From Syntrophaceae bacterium UBA6252 (GTDB lineage: Bacteria > Desulfobacterota > Syntrophia > Syntrophales > UBA6807): a stretch of DNA of 64,000 bases. Position 1 is the stretch's first letter. Each line of letters begins with the position of its first letter. Below are positions 52,207 to 61,833 of the stretch, one piece after another. The notes beneath the pieces are model-generated. The model searched no databases. It was not told where the DNA came from and was given only the letters and a program-made list of their open reading frames with translations. Made by a program: the position numbers and the translations under genes. The stretch lies in NCBI GenBank assembly GCA_002441265.1, contig DJVQ01000025.1, positions 1-64,000 of the forward strand, read 5' to 3'.

Positions 52207-53585
52207 GCTTTCCCCCTTTTCCTCGTTTTTCCCGTCCCGCTTTCCTTTGCGGCCAGCGGGATCGTCCTGTCCAGTTTCAGAGTGATGCCGTAAAAGCAGA
52301 CGATGACCGCCACGCCGTAAAGCTGAAGCATGGTCCGGTGAATCGTCATCTGATTCTGGAGAAAGAGAAAAGCGTCGGTACAGGTGAACACGAAGAGCGA
52401 GAACGCGACGGAAAGAACGAGGAGAACGAGAAGGGCCGTTCCCTGCCGGTCCCTGAGATATGCGCCGCCGCAGGTCAGAAGGACGGCAATCACGAAAATC
52501 CAGAAAATGGAATGGGTGGGCCCCAGGAGGACGGTATCCAGGAGGATACGCCATGCTTCGGGATGCCAGGACAGGGACTGCCCGCCGGGCGTGACCCCCA
52601 GCCCGTGGATCGCCTTGAAAATCAGCCAGGGCGCGAGAAGGGAGAGGCCGGACAGAAAGAGAAGCATCTTCCTGCCGTCCTCCTTCCCGAGGGCGCGAAA
52701 CGGCCCGCTCCCCGACCCCAGGAGGAGGCCTGCCGCCGCAATGAGAGGCGGAACGGCGATGACGAGACCGTCGTTTTTCATCCAGGCGGTCCCCGCGGCG
52801 AGGAGCCCGGCGAGAAGCCACTTCCTGCCAAGAAGCGCCGCCACGGAACCGGTGAAGAACGCCTCGACGGCAATGTCGCCGTACCCGGCAACGGCATGGA
52901 TCGCCTGAAGGGGCGGGGTGGCGACGACAAAGGCCCCGGCGGCGGCGAGCCACCTTCGTCCGGAGAACCGCATCACGGCAAACCAGACCGTAGCAACCAC
53001 CAGTCCATAGAACACGAGCCCGTCCGCCCGGGCGATGAAGTCATCCCAGCCTCCCGCGATGACCGCCGCCGATGCCCTCCAGACGGGAATGCCGAGCGGG
53101 TAATGCTTCGCCCCCGTGAACCCCAGAAACACGGGTGACGCGGAATCGAACGACCAGTTCACCCCCCCGAAGAGGGACCGGGCCCTTCCGGACCAATGGG
53201 TCATGGCATCCTCGAAGTAGAGAGGGGTCTGCCACAAAACGGCGAGGATGAACAGAATCTTGCCGGCAAGGATCAAAAGAAGAACGGCTTCATACCATTT
53301 GAGCGAAAAGGAAGGCGTTCGCGGCATGACGGCCCCACGGTTCCGGAAACACAGGAAAACGCCCGCCGCCGCGGCGGCCGAAAGGACCCCGACCGACATC
53401 TTCAGGGAGACTCCGGCGAGAAGAAGGAGGAAGATCGCCGTCGTCCCGATCCCCCCGCCCGCGAGGACGGACAGGGTAAACGCTTCCCCGCGAATCCCCG
53501 GGGACGGCTCTTGGCGGGAAAGCGGCCATCCCAGGCCGAACCAAAGGAAAACCTGCGCAATGAGAGCGGCGAACGAGGCGGTCAT
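52203..53585 (-). CDS. Polytopic membrane protein, possible GT-C-type glycosyltransferase
   Basis: A 460-residue protein with about 11-12 hydrophobic helices. The first large loop holds acidic and aromatic residues (YFEDAMTHWSGRARSLF, HYPLGIPVWRASAAV, GGWDDFIARADG), the type of loop seen in lipid-linked-sugar-dependent transferases. The family is not recognised with certainty. Coupling to the GT2 gene by a 4-base overlap supports a role in surface glycan synthesis. Confidence 0.6.
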   Translation of the reverse strand: MTASFAALIAQVFLWFGLGWPLSRQEPSPGIRGEAFTLSVLAGGGIGTTAIFLLLLAGVSLKMSVGVLSAAAAAGVFLCFRNRGAVMPRTPSFSLKWYEAVLLLILAGKILFILAVLWQTPLYFEDAMTHWSGRARSLFGGVNWSFDSASPVFLGFTGAKHYPLGIPVWRASAAVIAGGWDDFIARADGLVFYGLVVATVWFAVMRFSGRRWLAAAGAFVVATPPLQAIHAVAGYGDIAVEAFFTGSVAALLGRKWLLAGLLAAGTAWMKNDGLVIAVPPLIAAAGLLLGSGSGPFRALGKEDGRKMLLFLSGLSLLAPWLIFKAIHGLGVTPGGQSLSWHPEAWRILLDTVLLGPTHSIFWIFVIAVLLTCGGAYLRDRQGTALLVLLVLSVAFSLFVFTCTDAFLFLQNQMTIHRTMLQLYGVAVIVCFYGITLKLDRTIPLAAKESGTGKTRKRGKA

Positions 53586-53595
53586 GACGTTCCTT

Positions 53596-54462
53596 TCACC
53601 GCGTTTCCCCCGGTCGTTCCCCCCGTTCCGCCGGGGGTTCGAGAAACAGACGATTCTGCCGGATCACGATCCGCCAGGGTTGGTCCGTCCCTTCCGGGGC
53701 GGCGGAAAAGGGCACTTCGGCAAGTTCGTATCGCGCGATGTATCCGCGGAAGTCTGACAACTGCCCGTCGGACCACTTCCCGCCCTTGACCCGGTCCGCC
53801 ACGGTCCCCGCAAACCATTCCTTCGTTTTCCCGATCAACAGGACGGGCCGGGTCTTTCCGGCGTATCGCAGAAATCCCGCCTCATCCGCAACGGTCGTGA
53901 CATACAGGAAGGACCAGGCGACGAGAAAACCCAGGGTCACGGAAAGGAACCATCTCCGGTAGAATGAAAAGAAGACGGCCGTGGAAATCAGAAAAACGAG
54001 GGCGAGGAGATTTTCCCAGGGAAAAGAGAACAGGGTGTGCCCGAGAAGCGCGTTCACCGTGCTCATGATCCACGGTTCCGGCGTCGTGAAGATCCCCCAT
54101 TCGTCCGCGAGATCCGGTTTCCGGATGGAGGTCCGGACCTCTCCCAGTCCCTCCAGGAAAACCGCCGAGGCCTTGTCCTTCCATACGGGGTACTTCCTCA
54201 TGTCATAGGGGGCGCTTCCCCCGTGGGTGATTTCCAGGGTCCGGTAACGGATGCGGTCCGGAGATTCCCAATAGACAAAGAACCGCGTGCCGGCCAGGGG
54301 AGCTTCGATGTCCAGGACGTTTCCGTCCAGAACGGCGTCGTTGGCGATCCGGACCGGCTGCGCATGCCCCGGCGGCGCCCCGGCGCCGAAAAGAAGAACC
54401 GCCAGGACGAACCACGATCGCAACAGAAAGGAACCCATGGATTTGAGACCCCGCCGCTTCAT
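53596..54462 (-). CDS. Hypothetical exported membrane protein (288 aa)
   Basis: A 288-residue protein with an N-terminal signal sequence (SFLLRSWFVLAVLLFGAG, AxA before QPVRIAND), a periplasmic region of about 100 residues, then two or three transmembrane helices (LLALVFLISTAVFFSFY, LSVTLGFLVAWSFLYV) and a C-terminal soluble domain. I start it at MKRRGLKSMG (54462). It is first in a four-gene unit with the membrane protein and GT2. The family is unknown. Confidence 0.6.
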   Translation of the reverse strand: MKRRGLKSMGSFLLRSWFVLAVLLFGAGAPPGHAQPVRIANDAVLDGNVLDIEAPLAGTRFFVYWESPDRIRYRTLEITHGGSAPYDMRKYPVWKDKASAVFLEGLGEVRTSIRKPDLADEWGIFTTPEPWIMSTVNALLGHTLFSFPWENLLALVFLISTAVFFSFYRRWFLSVTLGFLVAWSFLYVTTVADEAGFLRYAGKTRPVLLIGKTKEWFAGTVADRVKGGKWSDGQLSDFRGYIARYELAEVPFSAAPEGTDQPWRIVIRQNRLFLEPPAERGERPGETR

Positions 54463-54649
54463 GCCGCAACCACGCTTTTTCCGGAAAATCCGTTCCGGCC
54501 CGACCCCGGAAAAACGGACCGCCGATCCTGTCGGGCCGGCAGGGAAGCCTTTACGTTCCATCCTCCCGGTGGTATACATCAATCAAACTCTTTACTAACC
54601 GAGAAAAGGACGCCGTTCAAGACAAAATAACTTCCCGAGGGAGGATCCC

Positions 54650-55216
54650 ATGAAGAAAACCGCGACTACGATTCTGTTTCTATTCCTGGTTGCGTGTCTT
54701 TATTCCTGTGAGACGACGCAGACCGTCAAATCCACCATCACGTCCAAAGTGGCCGCGCTGACCGCGTCGGTCGACGAGAATCTTTACGCGCAGGTTCCCG
54801 GAGAATACCAGGGCCCCGTGAAAAAGGCGGAAGAGGAAGTCCGGGCGGCGGAGGCCCGGGTCGCCCTGGCCAAACAGAAGAAGGAACTTGCCGACGCCCG
54901 GTCCAAGCTGGCGGGATACGCCCTCGATCTGGAAGAGGCGGACGGAAAGATCTCGAAAATCTCAGTCGATACGGCGAAGGTCCAGGCCATGATCGAAGCG
55001 GGCGTGGGGGAGAGCGAGAAGAACGAAAAGCTCCTGTCCGACCTTCGGGTGAAGAAAGCGAAGACCGAAGCGGACAAGGCGCAGACATCCTCGAAAATGA
55101 CGGGGACGGAGGAACACATCCGGAACCTGGAACGGGAGATCGCCTCCGCGGAGGAGGCCCTTTCCGGAACGGAAACCGCCGCGCCCGCATCCGGAACCGC
55201 GCCCGCGGAAAAGTGA
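54650..55216 (+). CDS. Coiled-coil lipoprotein
   Basis: A 188-residue protein with a lipoprotein signal (MKKTATTILFLFLVACLYSC, lipobox LYSC) and a long heptad-rich region (residues about 55-170: KKAEEEVRAAEARVALAKQK, IRNLEREIASAEEALSG). It is probably an outer-membrane-anchored, periplasmic coiled coil. It is transcribed divergently from the glycan unit, with GGGAGG before the ATG. The specific function is unknown. Confidence 0.75.
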   Translation: MKKTATTILFLFLVACLYSCETTQTVKSTITSKVAALTASVDENLYAQVPGEYQGPVKKAEEEVRAAEARVALAKQKKELADARSKLAGYALDLEEADGKISKISVDTAKVQAMIEAGVGESEKNEKLLSDLRVKKAKTEADKAQTSSKMTGTEEHIRNLEREIASAEEALSGTETAAPASGTAPAEK

Positions 55217-55242
55217 CGCCCGTTCTGGGGGAACCCGGTCGC

Positions 55243-55920
55243 TCATGAGAGGATGGAGGATTTCCGTTTTTTCTGGTGATGGCCCACGACGACCCCGATC
55301 ATGAGGCCGCACAGGAGGACAAGCGCTCCCGTCAGAAACCAGCGGGTTTCGAGGGATGACGCAAGGGCGTCGTTTTCCCGCCGGACCTTCTCGTACAGCC
55401 CCTGAAGTTCCTCCAGCCGGGCCTTGGCCTGCCGATGGGAGGCCTGCAGATCGAGGAATCCCGCGGCGCCTTTTTTCAGGTTGTCGTATTCCCCGCGGAC
55501 CTTGTCCAGGTCCTCCCGGGCTTTCTTCAGCTCGGCGGACAGGGTTTTCTCCCGCTGGACGGCGGCCTGGTAATCCTTATCCAGCTGGGGAAGCTTCTCC
55601 CTGAGTCCCATGGTCTCCTTTTTCCAGTTTTCCGCCTGGAGCGACCAGGGCAGGCGGTTCCGGAGGAGATGGCGCGTGAGGATCCACCCCTCCTGGGCGG
55701 AGGCCCCTCCCAGCCGCACGTGGCTCCATTCTTCCTGTACTTCCAGGACCTCGACGGGCTGGCCGGAGTTCGGCATGGCGACGATCCGGTACTCCACCCC
55801 GGGGCCGACCCTCAGGGTCACCTGAAAGGTATCGGTCACGTAGGCCGTCTGATTTTCCGCCCACGCGGAAGGAACCAGGAGGAACCAGACCGCTGCGGCC
55901 GCGATAAGGATTTTCTTCAT
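55243..55920 (-). CDS. TIGR04211-type SH3 domain protein
   Basis: A 225-residue protein with a signal peptide (MKKILIAAAAVWFLLVPSAWA), a bacterial SH3 domain (TLRVGPGVEYRIVAMPNSGQ, VRLGGASAQEGWILTRHLL), a long coiled coil (residues about 95-190) and a C-terminal transmembrane helix plus basic tail. This signal-SH3-coil-TM order is that of the YgiM/TIGR04211 family, presumed to bind the cell wall. It converges on the lipoprotein gene. Confidence 0.86.
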   Translation of the reverse strand: MKKILIAAAAVWFLLVPSAWAENQTAYVTDTFQVTLRVGPGVEYRIVAMPNSGQPVEVLEVQEEWSHVRLGGASAQEGWILTRHLLRNRLPWSLQAENWKKETMGLREKLPQLDKDYQAAVQREKTLSAELKKAREDLDKVRGEYDNLKKGAAGFLDLQASHRQAKARLEELQGLYEKVRRENDALASSLETRWFLTGALVLLCGLMIGVVVGHHQKKRKSSILS

Positions 55921-56083
55921 GTTTCCGCCTCCTGTCCTGACGATGCCGCCGTCCTGAAACAGCCGGTTCCGAGACGTTTCACGGGTTCGTCCGTCTTTTC
56001 CCTTGCCGGAGAGGGAGCCCTCCGGTCCTTTTCATAACACGGTTTGGCAAATCGCCGAAAGTCTGAAAAACGTTTTTTTTCTT

Positions 56084-56110
56084 CCGGCGGCTCTCTTGAA
56101 AGGCCGCCGG
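56084..56110. other. Perfect 8-bp hairpin upstream of the SH3 gene
   Basis: CCGGCGGC (56084-56091) and GCCGCCGG (56103-56110) around an 11-base loop. The T-run lies on the wrong side (plus-strand TTTTTTTT before the stem), so it does not look like a terminator in either direction. The rest of the gap 55921-56211 holds no gene. Confidence 0.4.
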
Positions 56111-56211
56111 GGGGACGCCCGGATCCCGGAGAACGGGGCTTGCCGCTTCGCACGCCCGGGGGATAAGGGATGAAGAACGGCGCGGCGCGGGGACGTTCCT
56201 CGAAGCCGCCA

Positions 56212-58818
56212 TCAGATGAAACGGAACAGTTGGGCCCTGAGGGCATCGACCCGGGCCTTCTCCTCCGTCAGCGTATAATACGTGCTTTCCCCCTTCCCGC
56301 CCGAGGTCGTCTCGGACAGAACGATTTCCCAATCCTGCAGGAAACGCAGGGCGTTCTGGAAGTTGACGTGGGACAGGGCCTCAGTCTTGGAGATCTCCCC
56401 CTTCTTGTACATCTTCGATCCCAGTTTCTGCATCGCCTTCAGGAAATCCTTCTCGGCCCGTTTCCGGTTCCGCAGGTAGGCCGTGCCGCGCAGGGCGATC
56501 CAGTAGGACTCGATGTAGTTGTGGATCAGGCCGTAATAAGGAGCGAGCCCCAGCCGGCCTTTTCCCTTGACCTCGATCCACGCGTCGCCGTCGTCCTCCA
56601 GATGCCCTTCGATCATCCCCCGTTCGCGCATGTAGCCGATGGCGTCGTTGACTTCCTCGGTGTCGTCGACGCCGTCGTCGAAGACGAACTCTTGACGGAA
56701 CATCCTCTTGAAAAAGCGGTAGTCCCCCAGGAGATCCTTGAGGGACACCCGGTCCTCCACGGAGGACAGGATGCCAGCCGCGACAAAGGACAGGGGCATG
56801 AAGAAGTGAAGGATGTTGTTCTTGTAATACTCCAGGTTCATCCGTTTGTCTTCATCCATGGAATAGATCGTCTCGCTCAGTTCCTCCATGCCTTCCTCCT
56901 CCTCCGGACCCATCCTGGAAACGAGGCCGAGGGACTCGAAACTGGCAAGGGCGTCGTTGACGGCCTTCTCGCGGTTGGCGAAGGTGGCGGCGAGCCTGGC
57001 ATCCCGGCGGGACAGATACTCGAGGAATTCCCCGGCGATGGCGAGAAGGTCCACGTGGGAGATGCCCCTCCGGAAATGGGAGAGAAGAACGGACGCGGTG
57101 AGCGAGAACGGGGTCACCACCGTGACCCGGTTGATCCGGGCGGCCAGGTCGTAGCTGATTTTCCGGTAGAAGGCCCGGCGGTCCGTGATGTCCATCGATT
57201 CGAAGGACGCTTCCTGGGAAGCGAGATAATCCTTGAGAAGGATCGGATCGCCGATGTTCAGGTACACGCTTCCGTATCGTTTTCTCAGAAATTTCCTGCT
57301 CCGGAAGAGCGCCTTCGTGTTTTCCCGGACCTTCGATTCCCCGCCGATCTCCCTCAGGTAGGATTTTTCCTCGATGACCCGGTCATATCCGATGTAGGCG
57401 GGGATGAGCGCCAGATTCTCGCAGGCCCCCTCCCGGAAGGCCTGGATCACCATGGAAATGAGACCGAACTTGGGCAGGACCATCTTTCCCGTCCGGCTTC
57501 TTCCCCCCTCGATGAAAAATTCGATGGGGAACCCTTCCTCCAGGAGGACCTTCAGATATCTGGAAAACACTTCCGCATAAATGCCGTCGCCCTTGAAGCT
57601 CCTCCGGATGAAGAATGCGCCGGACTTCCGGAAGACGTGTCCCAGGGGCCAGAACATGAGATTGGTTCCCGCGACGACGAAGGGAAGCTGGATGTTGTTG
57701 TGGTAAAACACGTAGGAAAGAAACAGGTAATCGATGTGGCTCCGATGGCAGGGAATGACGATGAAGGGCATTTTTCTCGCGATGCCCCGCATCCTGGCAA
57801 GCCCGTCGCGGTCGATCACGACGCCGTCGTAGATGTCGTTCCACAGCCACGTGAGAAATATGTCCCACAGTCCCGTGTACGTCTCGTTGTAATCGGAAGC
57901 GATCTCATACAGGTATCTCTCCGACTGGTGGACAATCTCCTGGGAGTCCCTCCCTTCCCGGTCGGCATGTTCCCGGATGAAGGACAGGAAATCGGGGTCC
58001 CTCAGGACCCTCCCGATCAGTTCCTCCCTCGATTTGACGACAGGCCCCACGATGGACCTTTTTTCCCCGTCGATCCGTTCGATCAGCCGTCTCCGGAGCA
58101 TGTAGGAAGTGGTCTCCGCGGTGCGGCTGCTGTTCTTGTCCAGGAATTCCCATAGATCGAGGGGCTCCGAGATGACGGCGAAGGCCTTCTTCGAAAACCG
58201 GAGGAAATTGATCATCCGCCGGAGAGGACCCGGATTTTCCACCTCTCCGAAGAGAAGGTCGAGAAACGTCTTTTCCTTTCTCTCCCTCCGCCTTCCGTAG
58301 GCCACCAGGATGGGAACGACGAACACCGGCCCGGCTCCCGCGGCCCGCGCCCTGATGAGTTGAAGGAGCGGGTCCCGGACGTAGCGGCTTCCGAAATACT
58401 CGGAACCTCTCAGGTAGATGATGGAGCTTTTCCCCTCCGTGGTGACCCTTCCGAGGTATTCCAACCGGTCGGGATCGTGAAAGGGCAGGCTGAAGAGGGA
58501 GCGGATCGCCCTGGAGAACGGCTGCCACAGGGCCATGTTGACGCCGTGGCTGTATTCGGGAACGGGAAGATCCTTGCGGAGCGCCAGATTTTCGAGGATC
58601 AGCGTGTTGAGCTGGCTGCCGTTTTTCAGGGCGTAGACCACTGTCCCCTTCCGGGAGAGGGCGCGGATCTCCTCCACCGATTCCTCGGCGATCACGACGC
58701 GGTCGAGAAACCGGCGTAAAAAATAAAACAGAAGGGAGTGACGCCTCGGATACAGGGCTCCGGTGTAAACCTCCCGGAAACGCCTTCCCAGGGCGTCCAT
58801 GCGGTCGCGAAGGCTCAT
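56212..58818 (-). CDS. plsB: Glycerol-3-phosphate 1-O-acyltransferase PlsB
   Basis: Membrane-associated enzyme making lysophosphatidic acid, the first step of phospholipid synthesis. The 868-residue protein has the acyltransferase blocks in order: IPCHRSHIDYLFLSYVF (HX4D, near residue 350), GAFFIRRSFKGD, FFIEGGRSRTGKM and ALIPAYIGYDRVIEE. The long N- and C-terminal helical regions and overall size match PlsB rather than PlsC. It follows the PTS genes with a 35-base gap. Confidence 0.95.
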   Translation of the reverse strand: MSLRDRMDALGRRFREVYTGALYPRRHSLLFYFLRRFLDRVVIAEESVEEIRALSRKGTVVYALKNGSQLNTLILENLALRKDLPVPEYSHGVNMALWQPFSRAIRSLFSLPFHDPDRLEYLGRVTTEGKSSIIYLRGSEYFGSRYVRDPLLQLIRARAAGAGPVFVVPILVAYGRRRERKEKTFLDLLFGEVENPGPLRRMINFLRFSKKAFAVISEPLDLWEFLDKNSSRTAETTSYMLRRRLIERIDGEKRSIVGPVVKSREELIGRVLRDPDFLSFIREHADREGRDSQEIVHQSERYLYEIASDYNETYTGLWDIFLTWLWNDIYDGVVIDRDGLARMRGIARKMPFIVIPCHRSHIDYLFLSYVFYHNNIQLPFVVAGTNLMFWPLGHVFRKSGAFFIRRSFKGDGIYAEVFSRYLKVLLEEGFPIEFFIEGGRSRTGKMVLPKFGLISMVIQAFREGACENLALIPAYIGYDRVIEEKSYLREIGGESKVRENTKALFRSRKFLRKRYGSVYLNIGDPILLKDYLASQEASFESMDITDRRAFYRKISYDLAARINRVTVVTPFSLTASVLLSHFRRGISHVDLLAIAGEFLEYLSRRDARLAATFANREKAVNDALASFESLGLVSRMGPEEEEGMEELSETIYSMDEDKRMNLEYYKNNILHFFMPLSFVAAGILSSVEDRVSLKDLLGDYRFFKRMFRQEFVFDDGVDDTEEVNDAIGYMRERGMIEGHLEDDGDAWIEVKGKGRLGLAPYYGLIHNYIESYWIALRGTAYLRNRKRAEKDFLKAMQKLGSKMYKKGEISKTEALSHVNFQNALRFLQDWEIVLSETTSGGKGESTYYTLTEEKARVDALRAQLFRFI

Positions 58819-58853
58819 GATCCCGTCCCGGGGCCGGCGGTTCTTCTCCCCAT

Positions 58854-60626
58854 TTACAGGCTGCTCCCGTGAAATTCATCGGGGAACCGGTCCTTGAGGC
58901 GGCCCCACACAAATTCCTCGATCTCCTCCCCGGTGACCCGTTTCATCGCCTCGTCCACCAGTTCCCGGCATTCCTCCCGGCTCACGTTCCGGATGATGTG
59001 TTTCACCTTGGGAATGGCAAGGGGGGTCATGCTCAGTTCATCCAGCCCGAGTCCGATGAGGACCATGGTGCATATGGGATCGCCCGCCATTTCACCGCAC
59101 ATGGCGATGCGGATGCCCGCCTCGTGCCCCGCCCGCACGACGCGCCGGATGAGGCGCAGAATGGCCGGATGAAGCGGTTCGTACAGATAGGTGACCCGGT
59201 CGTTCACCCGGTCGATGGCCAGGGAATACTGAATGAGATCGTTCGTTCCGATGCTGAAGAAGTCGACCTCCCGGGCGAGTGCGTCGGCCATCATGACCGC
59301 CGAGGGCACCTCGATCATGACGCCGATCTCCAGTTTCGACCCGAAAGGGATTCCCTCCCGGCGCAGGTCTTCCCGCACTTCCTCGAGGATTCTCTTCGTC
59401 TCCCGGATTTCCTTCACGCCGGAAATCATGGGGAAGAGGATCCGGGTGTTCCCGATGGCGCCGGCCCGCAGAATGGCTCTCAACTGGGACTTGAAAAGGT
59501 CCACTTCCTGGAGGCAGAACCGGATGGCCCGAAGTCCCATGGCGGGGTTCATCTCCTCCGCAAGGCGGGGGTCGGAGATGAACTTGTCTCCGCCGAGGTC
59601 GAAAGTCCGGATGGTGCTCCACTGAACCCCCGGATTTTCCACAAGCCTCCGGTAGTTCTCGAAGTGCTCCTCCTCCGTGGGAAGGCGGTCCCTGTTGATG
59701 TAGAGGAACTCGGTCCTGTACAGGCCCACACCGTCCGCACCGTGGGCGAGAACGGAGGGAATCTCCTCGATGAACTCGATGTTGGCGCCGATGTGGACGA
59801 AGTGGCCGTCCCGGGTCACCGCCCGGAGATGGGCGTCGCGGAGATAGCGCTCGCTCATGGCCCAGTAATGCTTTTTCTTGTCGGCGTACCGTTTCAGGAC
59901 CTCCGGGTCGGGATTGACGATCACCACCCCCGCCGTGCCGTCGATGATCACCGTGTCCTCGTTCTGGACGTTCGCCGTGATCTCCTGCAATCCGACGACT
60001 GCGGGGATCTCCATGGATCGGGCCACGATGGCCGTGTGAGAGGTCTTGCCCCCCATGTCCGTGGCAAACCCGAGGACCTTGTCGGGACTCATCTGGACCG
60101 TGTCGGCGGGAGACAGGTCCCGGGAGATGACGATGCACTCCTCCTGGATTTCCGAGATGCTGTCCGGTTTCCCGGCCGACAGGTTCCTGAGTACCCGCTG
60201 GGTAACGTTTTCCACGTCGGCGATCCGCTCCCGGAGATATTCGTCCTCCATCTTGCTGAAGAGGTCCCGGTATTTGAGCAGCGTGAGCCGGAGGGCCCAT
60301 TCGGCATTGATCCGCTTTTCCCGGATGAAATTCACCGTGTCCCTGCGGTAGGACCGGTCCTTCAGAATGAGCGTGTGAACGTCGATGAAACGGGACTCGA
60401 TCCCTTCCCGGCTCGCCATCTTTTCCCGGATGCCCGCCAGCTCCTGTTCGGCGCTTTTCAGGGCCTTCCGGAACCGCCGGATCTCCTCGGCGACCTGGGA
60501 GGCCTTGACAAGATGGTACGAAGGGGCGGCCATGTCCTGATGGTTCAGCACAAAGGCCCTGCCGCTCACGATTCCCGGGGACACCCCGATTCCCTTGAAA
60601 ACCGATGTCGTTTTGGGTTCGTTCAT
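58854..60626 (-). CDS. ptsI: Phosphoenolpyruvate--protein phosphotransferase (Enzyme I)
   Basis: First enzyme of the PTS, phosphorylating HPr from PEP. The 590-residue protein has the phosphohistidine motif GGKTSHTAIVARSMEIPA, the PEP-binding block VGLYRTEFLYINRD, and catalytic C-terminal residues in GIRIAMCGEMAGDP and LIGLGLDELSM. It is 6 bases downstream of HPr. Confidence 0.97.
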   Translation of the reverse strand: MNEPKTTSVFKGIGVSPGIVSGRAFVLNHQDMAAPSYHLVKASQVAEEIRRFRKALKSAEQELAGIREKMASREGIESRFIDVHTLILKDRSYRRDTVNFIREKRINAEWALRLTLLKYRDLFSKMEDEYLRERIADVENVTQRVLRNLSAGKPDSISEIQEECIVISRDLSPADTVQMSPDKVLGFATDMGGKTSHTAIVARSMEIPAVVGLQEITANVQNEDTVIIDGTAGVVIVNPDPEVLKRYADKKKHYWAMSERYLRDAHLRAVTRDGHFVHIGANIEFIEEIPSVLAHGADGVGLYRTEFLYINRDRLPTEEEHFENYRRLVENPGVQWSTIRTFDLGGDKFISDPRLAEEMNPAMGLRAIRFCLQEVDLFKSQLRAILRAGAIGNTRILFPMISGVKEIRETKRILEEVREDLRREGIPFGSKLEIGVMIEVPSAVMMADALAREVDFFSIGTNDLIQYSLAIDRVNDRVTYLYEPLHPAILRLIRRVVRAGHEAGIRIAMCGEMAGDPICTMVLIGLGLDELSMTPLAIPKVKHIIRNVSREECRELVDEAMKRVTGEEIEEFVWGRLKDRFPDEFHGSSL

Positions 60627-60632
60627 TCCCGC

Positions 60633-60902
60633 CTAAGCTTCCCCGAATTTGTTCTCGATGATTTCCGCGATCTTCTCCATGGCTTCCCGCGCATCCCCGC
60701 CTTCGGCGTTCACCGTGATGACCCCTCCTTTGGGACAGGCGAGGGTGAGGATTCCGAGGATGCTTTTCCCGTTCACCCGGATTCCGTCCTTCTCAAGGAA
60801 GATTCTGGACTTGTACTGGCTGGACACATTCACGAGAAGCGCCGCAGCCCTTGCATGAAGTCCCAATTCGTTTTTGAGGACAAAGGACCTTGTTTCTTTC
60901 AT
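60633..60902 (-). CDS. ptsH: HPr family phosphocarrier protein
   Basis: An 89-residue PTS phosphocarrier. The active histidine lies in LGLHARAAALLVN and the regulatory serine context VNGKSILGILTLA is also conserved, so it could be a target of HPr kinase. The ATG at 60902 overlaps the EIID stop (ATGA); the longer open frame upstream lies inside EIID. Confidence 0.95.
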   Translation of the reverse strand: MKETRSFVLKNELGLHARAAALLVNVSSQYKSRIFLEKDGIRVNGKSILGILTLACPKGGVITVNAEGGDAREAMEKIAEIIENKFGEA

Positions 60903-61648
60903 GAGATCAACGCCAGACCGAAGGCCGCGATCGCGGTCCCATAGACGGCATACAGAATGGAAACCCTTTCGCGGACGAGAAAGTGAACGACGAGAAGGAA
61001 TCCGAAAGCCGCCAGGGATTCCCGCCAATACATTTCGAGGCCGCCCGCGTAAGAAAAGGCGCCCGGGGAAAACCCCCCGTACAGGGCGGCCGGGAGAAGA
61101 ACGGCCCACCGGAGCCGGACCGTCCACCGGGGGAGTTCGAGTTTCCGGAGAAAGGACGTTGCGCCCTGCCCGTCACGGAAACCCTCGAAAAAACCGCCGA
61201 CACGGATATAGCCGTGGAGGGCATTGTAAACGAGAAGCCCGGCAAGGATGCCCCAGGGATGACCGTTCGCCGCCAGGAGAACGGCGAGAACCATGGAAAA
61301 CGGTTTCAGCGCCCCCCAGAAGAAAGGGTCTCCCAGGGCCGCGTAAGGACCGGCCAGCACCTCCTTCAGACGGACCGCCCGGGTTTTCTCTTCCCCCGGC
61401 GCGGACGCCCCTTCCTCCAGGACCGCCACCGAACCGAGAATGGGTGCCGAAAGACAGGGATTGCATTGAAATCTTTCGAGGTGCCGCATAAGGAACGCCC
61501 GCCGGAACGACCCGTCGCCCTCTTTCTTCTCCAGAAGAGGAAGAAGGGAAAATGCGAATCCCACGTTCTGCAGCCGGTCCATGTTCCAGCACGAATGGAT
61601 CAGAAAAGACCGGAACAGAATATTGCAGGGTCCGGAAAAACCGACCAT
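60899..61648 (-). CDS. PTS mannose/fructose/sorbose family IID component
   Basis: Membrane component of a mannose-type permease, 249 residues from ATG 61648. It shows the IID pattern: SFLIHSCWNMDRLQNVGFAF, RAFLMRHLERFQCNP, a GDPFFWGALKPFSMVL helix, and GLLVYNALHGYIRVGGFFEGF, ending in hydrophobic helices. AAGGTG precedes the ATG. No IIA, IIB or IIC gene is adjacent. The divergent gene upstream is unrelated. Confidence 0.88.
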   Translation of the reverse strand: MVGFSGPCNILFRSFLIHSCWNMDRLQNVGFAFSLLPLLEKKEGDGSFRRAFLMRHLERFQCNPCLSAPILGSVAVLEEGASAPGEEKTRAVRLKEVLAGPYAALGDPFFWGALKPFSMVLAVLLAANGHPWGILAGLLVYNALHGYIRVGGFFEGFRDGQGATSFLRKLELPRWTVRLRWAVLLPAALYGGFSPGAFSYAGGLEMYWRESLAAFGFLLVVHFLVRERVSILYAVYGTAIAAFGLALIS

Positions 61649-61833
61649 CGGTACACACCTTAAAAGGGATTCCGCCCGCCGGCCAGAACCCCTGAAAACA
61701 ACTTCCTGTTTCCTTTGATATTTGCAGATGTCCTCCACTAACACGATTGCCTGGGGAAGTCAATGTCCGGAGCGGTTCCGGCGTCCCTTTCCCTGCGGGT
61801 TTCCGCCCCCTTCGCCCCTCCATCCGGAACGGC

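Noticed and set aside
56084..56110. Terminator for plsB or the SH3 gene
   Set aside because: The stem is perfect but the T-run precedes it on the plus strand and becomes an A-run after it on the minus strand, so it fits neither direction.
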